A stretch of DNA of 64,000 nucleotides from Chromatiales bacterium (GCA_024234935.1 JACKNI010000002.1:434001-498000); one strand, 5' to 3'; counted from the stretch's first letter, positions 51,961-62,185 are shown. Notes: generated by a model not told the origin, from the letters alone. Program-made: numbers and translations.

Positions 51961-53628
51961 CTAATCGGTCTGTGCCAGTCGCGGCATATCGCCGCTGCTG
52001 ACTTCGGCGTTGATCGCCGCCTGCGTCGCCTGTCCGGCAATGCCGTCTATCGGCAACTGGCGCTCGCGCTGATAGTCGCGTATCCGGTCAGCCAGATTTT
52101 CGTCATACAGTTCGGAATCAGCCGGCTCAACCGGACTCCCCTGGATGACCGCCAGACTGTCACGGAGCCAGCGCACCCCGCGATCACGCATGCCGGGCAG
52201 AAGGGTGCTTACCGTCCCGGTCTGTGGTCGCCACAGCAACAGATATTCACCAAACCAGAACCGCGCGAGTTCCTGGCTGTCGACACGATATTCAGCACCT
52301 GCGATATCGAGCGTCGCGGCACGATTACCGATCCCGGTGAGTACGACCTGATGCGGATTGCTGTCGGTATCACGCAGCGTCAGGATCACGGGCTGGCCCA
52401 GTGTACGCACCTGTTCCAGCGTACCGCGCTGATACAGGCAATGCAGGCCGCGTTCCTCCGCCTGGACACACGGACGCCTCGAATCGCTGTGCAGATCGAC
52501 ATTCCAGAGCCGGAAGAGCTCACCGAAGGCGGTGTCGGTACCGGTGCGGTCCGCGTTGTCATGCAGGAGCGGCCCGAGCGGCACGGGTGGCACCTCGCTG
52601 TCGCTCCCGGCGACCGGCTCGCCCTGGATCGCACTGGCCGGTGCTGCGTCGGTCGGCGGCACAGCGGAAACCGTAACTGCTTCCTGTGCGCGGTTTGCAC
52701 GCAGCCACTGTACGCCGGCAAATCCGGAGGCCAGAACGATCAGCAGGCCGGCAACTCCCGCGCCGAGCAAACCACCCGGATGCGCCCACCAGGGTCGTCG
52801 CCAGCTGAAGCCCGTCATCGGCTCGTCGTAAACCTCACGCACGGCCTCGCGTACCAGTTGCGGCGTGATCTGCTGCGTCTCGCTGGTATAGCCGCCGAGC
52901 AGCGCCCGGTCGGCAATCACGTTGATCATGCGCGGCACGCCACCCGAGTGGCGAAACAGCATGCGCTTGGCAGCCGGAGTGAATATCGTCCCGATCGCAC
53001 CGGCTACCTTGAGGCGGTGATCGACGTAGATACTGGTCTCGTCGCTGCTCAAAGGCTCTAGGTGATAACGGCCGGTGATCCGCTGCGCCAGCTGTCGCAT
53101 GTCGTTGCGCGCCAGCTGTTCGCGCAGCTCTGGCTGACCGATGAGGATAATCTGCAGCAGCTTCTGCTTGGCCGTCTCGAGATTGGTGAGCAGACGCACC
53201 TGCTCCAGTACTTCGGGCCGGAGGTTCTGCGCTTCATCGACGATCAGGATCGTGCGGCGACCCAGGCTGTGATTGTGCAACAGGAAACTGTTCAGGGCGT
53301 CGGTCAGCGCCTTTACGCTGTTGCGCTGCTCAGGCAGCGGAACATGCAGCTCTTCGCAGATCGCGCTCAGGAACTCGATGCGCGACAGCTGCGAGTTCAG
53401 CACGACGGCAACATCGGCAAACTCGGGCAACTGCTGCAGCAGGCTGCGTACCAGGGTCGTCTTGCCGGTACCGACTTCGCCGGTCAGCTGGATAAAGCCA
53501 CCGCTTTCCCTGACACCGTAGATGAGATGGGCGAGCGCTTCCGCATGCCGCTCGCTCATATAGAGGTAACGCGGATCAGGGGTGATCGAGAATGGCTTCT
53601 CGTTCAGTCCAAAAAAACTGGTGTACAT
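51961..53628 (-). CDS. gspA: ExeA/GspA-type AAA ATPase with peptidoglycan-binding domain
   Basis: A 555-residue protein. Residues 1-20 (SFFGLNEKPFSITPDPRYLY) are the ExeA signature. The AAA domain has Walker A GEVGTGKTT and Walker B ILIVDEAQNL. A membrane helix lies near residue 280, followed by a periplasmic part ending in a peptidoglycan-binding module with IRDYQRERQLPIDGIAG. It helps assemble the type II secretin in the cell wall with GspB. Confidence 0.95.
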   Translation of the reverse strand: MYTSFFGLNEKPFSITPDPRYLYMSERHAEALAHLIYGVRESGGFIQLTGEVGTGKTTLVRSLLQQLPEFADVAVVLNSQLSRIEFLSAICEELHVPLPEQRNSVKALTDALNSFLLHNHSLGRRTILIVDEAQNLRPEVLEQVRLLTNLETAKQKLLQIILIGQPELREQLARNDMRQLAQRITGRYHLEPLSSDETSIYVDHRLKVAGAIGTIFTPAAKRMLFRHSGGVPRMINVIADRALLGGYTSETQQITPQLVREAVREVYDEPMTGFSWRRPWWAHPGGLLGAGVAGLLIVLASGFAGVQWLRANRAQEAVTVSAVPPTDAAPASAIQGEPVAGSDSEVPPVPLGPLLHDNADRTGTDTAFGELFRLWNVDLHSDSRRPCVQAEERGLHCLYQRGTLEQVRTLGQPVILTLRDTDSNPHQVVLTGIGNRAATLDIAGAEYRVDSQELARFWFGEYLLLWRPQTGTVSTLLPGMRDRGVRWLRDSLAVIQGSPVEPADSELYDENLADRIRDYQRERQLPIDGIAGQATQAAINAEVSSGDMPRLAQTD

Positions 53629-53663
53629 CCTGTTCGCAAGCCTTCAGGCGGAGCGCGGTATGG

Positions 53664-54557
53664 CTACGCACGCTGCCGCAGAACGATATAGCGCGCCGCC
53701 CAGCGCAGCCCATCATATGCCGGTCCGGCATCCGCAATCGCATCCATTGCCTGCTTCAGCAGTTCGTCTGCCCGTTCGCGCGCCTGAACCATGCCGAACA
53801 GATGCGGGTAAGTCGCCTTGTCGCTGGCCAGATCGGAACCACCGCTCTTGCCGGTTTCCTCGGTACTGCCTTCGATATCCATGATGTCATCGCGTACCTG
53901 GAAGGCGAGACCCAGCGCATCGACAAAGCGCTCCAGCCGATGCAGCGTGGTTACGGGAACATCGGCGCAGCAACAGGCCGCAGACAGCACACTGGCACGC
54001 AGCAGATAGCCGGTCTTCAGCCGGTAGATATGCTCGAGTTCGGCAGGATCCAGGCGTTTGCCCTCCGATTCCATGTCCATCGACTGCCCGCCGGTCATGC
54101 CGCGCGAACCACAGGCGTCCGCCAGCAAGGCGACCAGCCGCACCTGCGTTGCGGGCTGGCCGCGCAACGCCGGATGTGTAGCCAGCACTTCGAAGGCAAG
54201 CGGTTGCATGGCATCGGCCGCCAGGATTGCAGTGGCCTCATCGAACGCGCGATGCGCCGTAGGCCGGCCCCGGCGCAAGTCGTCGTTGTCCATGGCTGGC
54301 AGATCATCGTGGATCAGCGAGAAGGTATGCATCAGCTCGATGGCGACCGCCGGCGCGTCCAGCACATTGGGGGACACCCCGAGCGCTTCCCCCGTGGCGT
54401 ACACCAGCAGCGGCCGGATCCGCTTGCCGCCACTCAGTGCGGAATAGCGCATGGCCCGGTGCAGGATGGAAGGTGCCACGGTCTCGGCCGGCAAATAGTG
54501 ATCGAGCACGGCTTCGATGCGCGCGATGTAAGCCTCAACCCGGTCGTCAAATGTCAT
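53664..54557 (-). CDS. ispA: farnesyl/geranyl diphosphate synthase
   Basis: A 297-residue trans-prenyltransferase. GGKRIRPLL, the first Asp-rich motif DDLPAMDNDD, RTGYLL-type KTGYLL and the second motif DDIMD are present. It condenses IPP and DMAPP into C15 diphosphate for quinone and undecaprenol synthesis. In many gammaproteobacteria it lies with xseB and dxs; here it is beside mevalonate-pathway genes instead. Divergent from mvaD. Confidence 0.95.
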   Translation of the reverse strand: MTFDDRVEAYIARIEAVLDHYLPAETVAPSILHRAMRYSALSGGKRIRPLLVYATGEALGVSPNVLDAPAVAIELMHTFSLIHDDLPAMDNDDLRRGRPTAHRAFDEATAILAADAMQPLAFEVLATHPALRGQPATQVRLVALLADACGSRGMTGGQSMDMESEGKRLDPAELEHIYRLKTGYLLRASVLSAACCCADVPVTTLHRLERFVDALGLAFQVRDDIMDIEGSTEETGKSGGSDLASDKATYPHLFGMVQARERADELLKQAMDAIADAGPAYDGLRWAARYIVLRQRA

Positions 54558-54620
54558 GTGTTCGGAATCCTTTGCCGTGCAGGATAGTGGCTTGCACGGA
54601 AGCCGGCTATTCCCCAAGGC

Positions 54621-54626
54621 TATAAT
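54621..54626 (+). promoter_or_regulatory. -10 element before mvaD
   Basis: A perfect TATAAT 28 bases upstream of the mvaD ATG. No convincing -35 at 17 bases; TTGCAC is 23 bases upstream. In the divergent gap with ispA. Confidence 0.5.
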
Positions 54627-54653
54627 CCTTTGTTTATCGGCACAGGGTCCACG

Positions 54654-55625
54654 ATGCAAGCGGTCGCGATAGCCCACCCCAACGTGGCACTCATCAAATA
54701 CTGGGGGAAACGCGCCACCGCTGGCAATCTGCCCGCCACCGGCTCCCTGTCGCTGGTACTCGGCGGACTCACGACCGAAACCCTGGTGCGCTTCGAGGCC
54801 GGCCGGCAGGGTGACAGCGTGTTGCTGGATGGTCGCGAGGATGCGGAAACCTCGGCGCGCGTCTCTGCCTGCCTGGATCTCCTGCGCCGCGAGGCAGGGG
54901 TTCAGGACGGCGCCGTGGTGGAATCCCGCAACGACTTCCCCACCGGGGCCGGGCTTGCTTCCTCGGCATCCGGATTCGCGGCGCTGGTCGTCGCCGCAGC
55001 CCGCGCACTCGACTTGCGCTTGCCGGCCGCGCGGCTCGCCGAGATTGCACGCACGGGTTCCGGCTCGGCGCCGCGTTCGCTGTCGGGCGGTATCGTGCTC
55101 CTGAAGAATCAGGCAGCGACCACAGTCTGCACGCAGCTCATGGCACCGGCAGACTGGCCGCTGGAGATCGTCGTTGCGGTCACGGCCACCGGACAAAAGG
55201 CAATCAGCTCACGGCAGGGCATGGCGCTGAGCGAACAGACTTCGCCTTACTACCCCGCGTGGGTGGAAACACACGCCGGGGATCTCGAGACGGGCATCGC
55301 GGCCGTGGCGAAGCGGGATTTCCCGGCACTGGCCGACCTGGCCGAGCACAACTGCCTGAAGATGCATGCGGTGATGCTCAGCACACGTCCGCCACTGATC
55401 TACTGGACACCGGCCACACTGGCCTGCCTGCAGCGGGTCCGTGAATTGCGCGCGGCCGGTGTGCCGGTTTTTTTCACCATCGATGCGGGACCGCAGTTGA
55501 AGGCCGTCTGCCTGCCGGAAGCGGCCAGCGACGTTGCCGCAGCGCTGGCCGCCATCGATGGTGTGCGCAATGTGCTGCGCAGCCCCCTCGGCGCCGGAGC
55601 GCGACTGCGTGCAGCCGGTGATTGA
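54654..55625 (+). CDS. mvaD: diphosphomevalonate decarboxylase
   Basis: A 323-residue GHMP-family enzyme. HPNVALIKYWGKR at residues about 7-19 and GLASSASGFAALVVAA plus ARTGSGSAPRSLSGG match the family precisely. It makes IPP from diphosphomevalonate with ATP. ATG 54654 gives the family N-terminus; ATG 54630 adds eight residues. Its end overlaps the phosphomevalonate kinase gene, so the two are coupled. Confidence 0.95.
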   Translation: MQAVAIAHPNVALIKYWGKRATAGNLPATGSLSLVLGGLTTETLVRFEAGRQGDSVLLDGREDAETSARVSACLDLLRREAGVQDGAVVESRNDFPTGAGLASSASGFAALVVAAARALDLRLPAARLAEIARTGSGSAPRSLSGGIVLLKNQAATTVCTQLMAPADWPLEIVVAVTATGQKAISSRQGMALSEQTSPYYPAWVETHAGDLETGIAAVAKRDFPALADLAEHNCLKMHAVMLSTRPPLIYWTPATLACLQRVRELRAAGVPVFFTIDAGPQLKAVCLPEAASDVAAALAAIDGVRNVLRSPLGAGARLRAAGD

Positions 55626-56688
55626 AGCCAGGGCACCGGGCAAGCTCGTCATCATCGGCGAGTACGCCGTGCTGCATGGCGCACCCGGAATTGCAGTGGC
55701 CGTCGATGCCTGCGCGCTGGCCACGCTGGAAACCCGGCCTGGCCAGGACAGCGAGCTGGTCGTCCCGGATACCGGCGCACGGTTCCGGTTTCATCAGGAT
55801 GCGGCCGGCCGGCTGGCGTGGGCCACTCCATCTCCCGGCCCGCTTGCGCTGCCGCTCGAGTCCTGTATCGCAACACTCGTTGCGCACGAGTTGTTGCCAC
55901 AGACCGGTGCACTGGCGGCTTGCCGGATCGCGCTCGACACCTCCGACTTTCAGGGCAGGGACGCTTCGGGCCAGCGCATCAAGCTGGGGCTCGGTTCGAG
56001 CGCGGCGATTACCGTCGCATTGATGGGCGCGCTCCTGCAGTTTGTACGCGCTGCGCCTCAGCCACACGAGAAGCTCCGCGTGCTCTGCCTTGAAGCGCAT
56101 CGACGTCTGCAGGATGGCAGCGGCAGCGGCATCGATGTGCTGACTGCGCTTGCCGGCGGTGTGATCAGCATTGCTTTCTCGCCAGGTAGTGAATTACCGC
56201 GCGAAACATCCTTGTCGTGGCCGGACGGGTTGCACATGCTGGCCGTGTGGTCGGGCAGGAGCGCTTCGACACCGGCAATGCTCGATCGGCTGCACGGCTA
56301 CCGTGAACGACAGCCGGCAGCCTGCGCCAGTCACATGGCACGTCTTCGCGAGATCGCCGGACAGACGGTGTCAGCCTGGCGCGCAAGTGAAACCGGTACC
56401 GTGCTGGCGTCGCTGGACAGCTACGCAGCAGCACTGCGCGATCTGGATGAGGATGCAGGCATCGGCATCCACGGCGGCGGTCATGCGGCCATGCGGGAAA
56501 TCGCGCTGGCACATGGAGCCACCTACAAACCATCCGGGGCGGGCGGTGGCGACTTCGGCATTGCGTTGACTGCATCGCGCGAAGTCCTCGCAGCACTGCA
56601 GAAGGACTTCAGAGCCGGCGGCTACCTGTGCCGCGAAGCTGCACCCCGCGCACCCGGCCTCCGGGTGCAGGCCGGCACTCAGGGCTGA
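55609..56688 (+). CDS. mvaK2: phosphomevalonate kinase
   Basis: About 359 residues from GTG 55609 (GTG 55618 also possible), a GHMP kinase. The opening APGKLVIIGEYAVLHG, the ATP loop KLGLGSSAAITVAL (125-138) and KPSGAGGGDFGIAL fit phosphomevalonate kinase better than mevalonate kinase, which has GEH. It overlaps mvaD by 17 bases. Its 3' end overlaps the convergent HMG-CoA synthase gene by ten bases. Confidence 0.9.
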   Translation: MQPVIEARAPGKLVIIGEYAVLHGAPGIAVAVDACALATLETRPGQDSELVVPDTGARFRFHQDAAGRLAWATPSPGPLALPLESCIATLVAHELLPQTGALAACRIALDTSDFQGRDASGQRIKLGLGSSAAITVALMGALLQFVRAAPQPHEKLRVLCLEAHRRLQDGSGSGIDVLTALAGGVISIAFSPGSELPRETSLSWPDGLHMLAVWSGRSASTPAMLDRLHGYRERQPAACASHMARLREIAGQTVSAWRASETGTVLASLDSYAAALRDLDEDAGIGIHGGGHAAMREIALAHGATYKPSGAGGGDFGIALTASREVLAALQKDFRAGGYLCREAAPRAPGLRVQAGTQG

Positions 56689-58160
56689 TAGCGGTAATAC
56701 TCGACACCGAGATCCTGAAAGCTGCGGTCCGAGCGCGCGCCGATATGGTCGATGATGAATTCGCCGGCGTAGCCGATCTGCAGATCTTTCGGCTGCCGGC
56801 CTTCGCGCAGCGCGAGATACTGGTCAGCCGAAAGGTCTATGGCCGGCTCAAGGGCAGTTTCGATGCCTATCCGTGCGGCCGCATCCCGCCATCCATCGAC
56901 AACCTTCAGCGGGATCGCATCAGCCGCATCGCCGCTGCCATAGCCGATCGCAAGCAGCTCTTTGCCGGCCAGCTCGATTCCGCGCTGCCGGGCATCGGCA
57001 AATCCGGCCGCCAGCCATGCCGGCAATGCGCCCGTGTACAGGTTGCCCACTTCCCGCATCCATTCGGAACCGAGCGTCATCTTCCCGAGTACCTGCTGGC
57101 TGAACGCTTCACTTTGCCGGAACGCCTTCAGCACCGTCATGCTGAGCGGAAAAACTTCTTCGTGGATGCGCGCCTGAACGGCCAGCTGGTTCAGCTCGGG
57201 CTCGGCATGCATTTCGGCAATGACCTCCTCGACCGCAAGCCCGGCACCGCGACTGTAGCGCGCAAGTTCATCACGGTCCGCGGAGTCACCGCCGGCAAGT
57301 GCGAACAGGTATGCGAGGCCCAGGCCGGTTTCCGGCATGCGCTGATAGGGCCGGTGCATGAATACCGCTTCAAGGCTGCGCAGATGCGCGGCGGGCGACA
57401 GTGAAGACCGGGAATAAAGGTCGTCCAGCGCGCGGTGTATTTCGTCGATATAGCAGTTGGTGGAGTAGCGCCCGTTGTAAACCGGGATATCGAGCGAAGC
57501 TGCCTCGCCGCCGCTGCCGGCACGGGCAGTCAAGGGCTTGCGAAAATCGATGCCACGGTATTCCGAAGCCGTGCCGGCCAGACGCAGATCGATGCTGGCG
57601 AGTCTTGGCCTGCTCTCAAGCAACATCGCCACGGCGCCGGCGCCCTGCGTCGGCTCGCCGGTACTGCCACGTCCATACAGGGCCTTGTCGGTACAGACCA
57701 CGATGGCCACGCCATCGCTCCCGTCAGATTGCAGAAAGCGCAGTGCGCCGCGCAGCGCATAGATGCCGCCGAGACAGGCGTGCTTGAACTCGGGCACCTC
57801 ACAGTTGCGTGCCAGCGCCGGAGCGCCGCGCGAACGCAGCACCGCATCGACCATGCCCTTGACGATGATCGCACCCGCCGAGTTATCGGTGCTGGATTCA
57901 GTCCCCAGGGCCAGGTAACGGACTCTGGCCGGATCGACCTCGTAGCTGTCGATCAGTCGCAGACAGGCATTGGCCGCCATCGTGTAGACGCTTTGCGCGG
58001 GAGCAAGCATGCGGAAGCCCGTACCCACGACCTGGCGGATCTTCTCCCAGTCTGATCCGGTCCATTCACACCACTTGTGCAGATCGACCCGGCAGGGCGG
58101 CAGGTACACGACCATACCGCTCAGCCCGGCAATCGCCTGAGCGGTGCACGACGAGCGCAT
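56679..58160 (-). CDS. mvaS: hydroxymethylglutaryl-CoA synthase
   Basis: A 493-residue thiolase-fold enzyme condensing acetyl-CoA and acetoacetyl-CoA. Active-site residues visible: Glu88 in LGTESSTDNS, Cys129 in KHACLGG, His269 in FMHRPYQRMP. It is longer than many bacterial HMGS (near 390). It is convergent with phosphomevalonate kinase. HMG-CoA reductase, mevalonate kinase and IPP isomerase genes are not in the window. Confidence 0.92.
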   Translation of the reverse strand: MRSSCTAQAIAGLSGMVVYLPPCRVDLHKWCEWTGSDWEKIRQVVGTGFRMLAPAQSVYTMAANACLRLIDSYEVDPARVRYLALGTESSTDNSAGAIIVKGMVDAVLRSRGAPALARNCEVPEFKHACLGGIYALRGALRFLQSDGSDGVAIVVCTDKALYGRGSTGEPTQGAGAVAMLLESRPRLASIDLRLAGTASEYRGIDFRKPLTARAGSGGEAASLDIPVYNGRYSTNCYIDEIHRALDDLYSRSSLSPAAHLRSLEAVFMHRPYQRMPETGLGLAYLFALAGGDSADRDELARYSRGAGLAVEEVIAEMHAEPELNQLAVQARIHEEVFPLSMTVLKAFRQSEAFSQQVLGKMTLGSEWMREVGNLYTGALPAWLAAGFADARQRGIELAGKELLAIGYGSGDAADAIPLKVVDGWRDAAARIGIETALEPAIDLSADQYLALREGRQPKDLQIGYAGEFIIDHIGARSDRSFQDLGVEYYRYQP

Positions 58161-58162
58161 GT

Positions 58163-58594
58163 TTAACGTACCGTGATTGTGATTTGCTTCGAGATCACCG
58201 GTGGTTCATGCGGGATGTGGTTCGCATCGCCAAGAATCAACTGCAGGGTGTGCTGGCCCGGAGCGAGCGTTACTTCGGTTTCTGTCTGTGCCTTGCCGAA
58301 ATGCAGGTGCTGGCCGTCTGCCGGCAAGGGCTTGTCCAGGTCGGTGGGGACCGGGGCATCGATCAGCAGGTGATGATGGCCGCTGTCCGGCCGCGCATCG
58401 CCGGCTGGCGCGAGGGTCATGCCGTTTATGAGAAAAACCACCTTGACGGGTGAAGCGACAACATCGCCATCCTGCGGGCTCACGATCGCTACCGAGGCAT
58501 CGGCTGGCGATGGCGTACGGGGCAGCCCGGCCTGGGCGGTCACAGCGATACTGGCAGCGAGCAGCAGCGCCGGCAGCATTGTTTTTTGTTTCAT
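58163..58594 (-). CDS. DUF4399 exported protein
   Basis: A 143-residue protein with a signal peptide to about residue 22 and a DUF4399 domain containing SGHHHLLIDA and GQHTLQLILGDANHIPH; His-rich. DUF4399 proteins are small periplasmic proteins of unknown function. Its ATG lies 434 bases upstream of the mvaS start on the same strand, with only two bases between the genes. Confidence 0.9.
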   Translation of the reverse strand: MKQKTMLPALLLAASIAVTAQAGLPRTPSPADASVAIVSPQDGDVVASPVKVVFLINGMTLAPAGDARPDSGHHHLLIDAPVPTDLDKPLPADGQHLHFGKAQTETEVTLAPGQHTLQLILGDANHIPHEPPVISKQITITVR

Positions 58595-58657
58595 GCGAGG
58601 GATCCTCCGGATACCGGACTATTGAGCAAGGATACTAACCGACCGGGCCGCGCAGTG

Positions 58658-61117
58658 TCATGGCTGGGACGACTGCATACGGCTTTGCAGCTCGGCCGGA
58701 TCGAAGTCATCGACCGCCGTCAGCGCCAGCACGTCAGCGTCAAACTGCCGGAGCTGCAGGGCCTCTTCCGCCGACAGAATCCCCTGGATCCGCGCCTGCT
58801 CGATATGCTCGTGGAAGTCACCCGGCGGCAGCAGACCCGCCTTGGTCGCTTCGCGCACGCGCTGCTGCAGCGGCAGCAGGCTTTCGCCGGTCTCCATCGC
58901 CGCCTGCAGCTGGCCGATCACGCAGCCCGGTTCAGGCGCGGCATAAATGCCTTCGCAGAGTCGGCTGCGGGTTTCGGTGGGTCGGGTAATCAGCGCAACG
59001 ATCTGCTGGCCCAGCTCATCGGGCGGCGCCGAGTACATGCGACCGCGCGGGAAGATGAGTACCCGCAACAGGGCTGCAACCCAGCGGTTGGGGAAGTTGC
59101 GCAGAAAGCCGTGCAGCTGCTCCTGCGCCTGATAAAGCAGCGTTCGGCATGACCACTCGACCAGCGGCAGGTCAGCGGATTGCCGGCCCTGATTGTCGTA
59201 GTGCTTGAGCACCATGCTCGCCAGATAGATGCAGCTGAACACATCGCCGAGCCGGGCCGACAACATCTCCTTGCGCTTCAGACCGCCGCCGACCACCAGC
59301 ATCGCCACGTCCGCTACCAGTGCGAACGCGGCGCTGTAGCGGTTGACGTGCTGGAAAAAGCGCGCCGTCGGACCGTCCATGGGTGCATGGCTGGCTCTTG
59401 CGTTGCTTAGGGCAAGCACGAAAGTCCGCGCCGCGTTGCTGATCGCATAACCGACGTGGGCAAACAGGTAGCGATCGAAGTCGCGCAGGCCGCGGCTGAA
59501 GTCCGGATCATTGGCCGCCTCCATTTCCTTCAGCACAAAGGGATGGCAGCGCACCGCACCCTGGCCGAAGATGATCAGGCTGCGTGTGAGGATATTTGCA
59601 CCCTCAACGGTGATGGCGATCGGTATGCCCTGGTAGCTGCGCGCCAGATAGTTCGAGCGGCCCAGCATGATGCCCTTGCCGCCCTGCACGTCCATGGCAT
59701 CGTTCGTCACCCGCCGTGCCAGCTCGGTACAGTGATACTTGAGGACCGCAGAGGGCACCGATGGCCGCTCGCCGCGCGCAATCGCCGTCGCCGTAACCGA
59801 CAGACCGGCGTTGATGATGTAGGTAAAGCCGGCCATGCGGGCCAGTGCCTCGCCCACCCCCTCGAACTCGCAAACCGGCAAATTGAACTGCCGGCGCAGC
59901 CGCGTGTAGGCACCGGACGCATAAACGATGGCCTTGCTGCCGCCCATCGCGTTTGAGGGCAGGGTTATGCCACGCCCGGCCGACAGCTGTTCAACAAGCA
60001 TCTTCCAGCCCTGGCCAGCCCGTTCCGGTCCGCCGATGATGGCATCGAGCGGCACGAACACATCGTGACCCTGCGTCGGGCCATTCTGAAACGGGACGTT
60101 GAGCGGGAAGTGCCGGCGGCCGATGGCAACACCCGGCGTGCTGACCGGAATCAGCGCAGCGGTAATTCCACGGTCTTCCTGGGGACCAAGCAAATGCCCG
60201 GGATCCGAAAGCTTGAATGCGAGCCCGAGAACCGTCGCTACCGGTGCCAGGGTGATGTAGCGCTTGTCCCAGTTGAGGCGGATACCGGTGATTTCACGGC
60301 CCTCCCACTGGCCACGGCAGACGACACCTGTGTCCGGAATCGACGCGGCATCTGATCCGACGCGCGGCCCGGTCAGTGCAAAGCACGGGATCTCGTCACC
60401 GCTGGCGAGCCGGGGCAGATAGTAGTCCCGCTGTTCATCGGTTCCATAGTGCAGCAGCAGTTCCGCCGGACCGAGCGAGTTGGGTACACCGACCGTCGAG
60501 GCAACGACGGCACTGCGGCTTGAAAGTTTCGCCAGCACGGCCGCGACCGCTATCGGCGAGAACTCGAGGCCACCGTAGCGCTTTGGAATGATCATCGCGA
60601 AGAAACGATGCTGGCGGATGAATGCCCACACCTGCGGTGGCAGATCGGCAAGCTCGTGAGTGATCTGCCAGTCATCGCTCAGGCGGCACAACTCTTCGGT
60701 GGGGCCGTCGAGAAACGCCTTCTCTTCAGGGCTCAGTTGCGGTGCCGGCAGAGCCATCAGCCGGCCCCAGTCCGGCAAGCCGGTGAACAATTCGCCGTCC
60801 CACCATACCGTGCCGGCTTCCAGTGCCTCACGCTCGGTATCGGAAAGCTGCGGTACGACCGTGCGATAGAAGCGCAACAGGGGCAGGGTGATCCGTTCGC
60901 GACGGAACTTCACCGAGTTCAGCGCAACGAGGCCCGCGAACAATACCCAGAGCAGCAGCTTCCAGATCGCCCAGCCGGGGCCGAACAGGCTGTAGACAAA
61001 CAGCGCACCACCCAGCGTCAGCGTGGATGTGGGCAGATCGAAACGCCGATAGGCCAGCAACAGGCCGACGCCCATCAGGGCGGCGGTCCATAACAGCCAG
61101 ATAATGACATCAGTCAT
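58658..61117 (-). CDS. fadE: acyl-CoA dehydrogenase FadE
   Basis: An 819-residue FadE-type enzyme, the normal length. Two or three N-terminal membrane helices precede the dehydrogenase domain (residues about 100-600: CFALTGPRVGSDAASIPD, GGSKAIVYASGA, GKGIMLGRSNYLARSYQG) and a C-terminal DUF1974 extension. It catalyses the first step of beta-oxidation with FAD. Single gene between the DUF4399 and mdh genes. Confidence 0.95.
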   Translation of the reverse strand: MTDVIIWLLWTAALMGVGLLLAYRRFDLPTSTLTLGGALFVYSLFGPGWAIWKLLLWVLFAGLVALNSVKFRRERITLPLLRFYRTVVPQLSDTEREALEAGTVWWDGELFTGLPDWGRLMALPAPQLSPEEKAFLDGPTEELCRLSDDWQITHELADLPPQVWAFIRQHRFFAMIIPKRYGGLEFSPIAVAAVLAKLSSRSAVVASTVGVPNSLGPAELLLHYGTDEQRDYYLPRLASGDEIPCFALTGPRVGSDAASIPDTGVVCRGQWEGREITGIRLNWDKRYITLAPVATVLGLAFKLSDPGHLLGPQEDRGITAALIPVSTPGVAIGRRHFPLNVPFQNGPTQGHDVFVPLDAIIGGPERAGQGWKMLVEQLSAGRGITLPSNAMGGSKAIVYASGAYTRLRRQFNLPVCEFEGVGEALARMAGFTYIINAGLSVTATAIARGERPSVPSAVLKYHCTELARRVTNDAMDVQGGKGIMLGRSNYLARSYQGIPIAITVEGANILTRSLIIFGQGAVRCHPFVLKEMEAANDPDFSRGLRDFDRYLFAHVGYAISNAARTFVLALSNARASHAPMDGPTARFFQHVNRYSAAFALVADVAMLVVGGGLKRKEMLSARLGDVFSCIYLASMVLKHYDNQGRQSADLPLVEWSCRTLLYQAQEQLHGFLRNFPNRWVAALLRVLIFPRGRMYSAPPDELGQQIVALITRPTETRSRLCEGIYAAPEPGCVIGQLQAAMETGESLLPLQQRVREATKAGLLPPGDFHEHIEQARIQGILSAEEALQLRQFDADVLALTAVDDFDPAELQSRMQSSQP

Positions 61118-61207
61118 CGTGTCACCCCGCTTGGTGCAGTGACTGACTATAAACCACGCGGAGCGTCAGGGAGCATCCGGTACAGGCGGCTCCCTGTCGA
61201 AGTCCGT

Positions 61208-62185
61208 TCAGAGCAGGGCAGCGATCGCTTCGCGTTCCTGGCGCAGTTCTTCTTCGGTTGCGCTCATGCGCTCACGGCTGAAATCGCTGATCGGCAGACC
61301 CTGCACGATCTCGTACTTGCCCTTCGCGCAACGTACCGGATACGAGTAGATGATGCCTTCCTTGATTCCGTAGCTGCCATCAGACGGTACCGCCATGCTG
61401 ACCCAGTCATCGCCGGGCGTACCGAGCGCCCAGTCGCGGATATGGTCGATCGCCGCTGATGCGGCAGAAGCCGCGCTGGACAGGCCGCGCGCCTTGATGA
61501 TCGCTGCGCCACGCTGCTGAACGACAGGAATGAACTCGTCCTTCACCCACTTGGCATCGACGAGCTCGCTGGCGCGTCGCTCATTGATCACCGTCTGGCT
61601 GATGTCAGGATACTGGGTGGCTGAATGATTGCCCCAGACGGTCATGCGGCTGATCTGGGTGACATGCGTACCGGTCTTCCGGGCAAGCTGCGCCAGGGCA
61701 CGGTTGTGGTCAAGTCGCATCATGGCGGTGAAGTTGGCGGGATTCAGCGTCGGTGCGTTGGCCTGTGCGATCAGCGCATTGGTATTGGCCGGATTGCCGA
61801 CCACCAGCACCTTCACGCCGCGGCTCGCATGTTCGTTGAGCGCCTTGCCCTGCACCGAGAAGATCTTCGCGTTTTCGCGCAGCAGATCACCGCGTTCCAT
61901 GCCCGGGCCGCGCGGCTTGGCACCGACCAGCAGCGCGTAGTCCGTATCCTTGAAGGCCACATCCGGCTGGTCGGTGGCGACCACGCCCTGCAGGGTCGGA
62001 AACGCGCAGTCTTCAAGCTCCATGACCACGCCGTTCAGCGCGTTCAGCGCCGGTGTGATTTCCAGCAACTGCAGGATCACCGGCTGGTTCGGTCCGAGCA
62101 ATTGCCCGGAGGCAATGCGAAAGGCAAGCTGATAGCCGATCTGGCCGGCGGCACCGGTGATAGTCACTCTCGCGGCTTTGGTCAT
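61208..62185 (-). CDS. mdh: malate dehydrogenase
   Basis: A 325-residue NAD-dependent MDH of the long, TIGR01759-like type: [34 protein letters not shown] and the catalytic-His region [14 protein letters not shown]. It converts malate and oxaloacetate in the TCA cycle. Typical length, single gene. Confidence 0.96.
   Translation of the reverse strand: MTKAARVTITGAAGQIGYQLAFRIASGQLLGPNQPVILQLLEITPALNALNGVVMELEDCAFPTLQGVVATDQPDVAFKDTDYALLVGAKPRGPGMERGDLLRENAKIFSVQGKALNEHASRGVKVLVVGNPANTNALIAQANAPTLNPANFTAMMRLDHNRALAQLARKTGTHVTQISRMTVWGNHSATQYPDISQTVINERRASELVDAKWVKDEFIPVVQQRGAAIIKARGLSSAASAASAAIDHIRDWALGTPGDDWVSMAVPSDGSYGIKEGIIYSYPVRCAKGKYEIVQGLPISDFSRERMSATEEELRQEREAIAALL

Noticed and set aside
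55474..56100. Minus-strand frame opposite the phosphomevalonate kinase gene
   Set aside because: Shadow of the GHMP kinase; no domain or ribosome-binding site.
61168..61195. AGGGAGC...GCTCCCT hairpin downstream of mdh
   Set aside because: No T-run follows on either strand, so terminator function is not supported.
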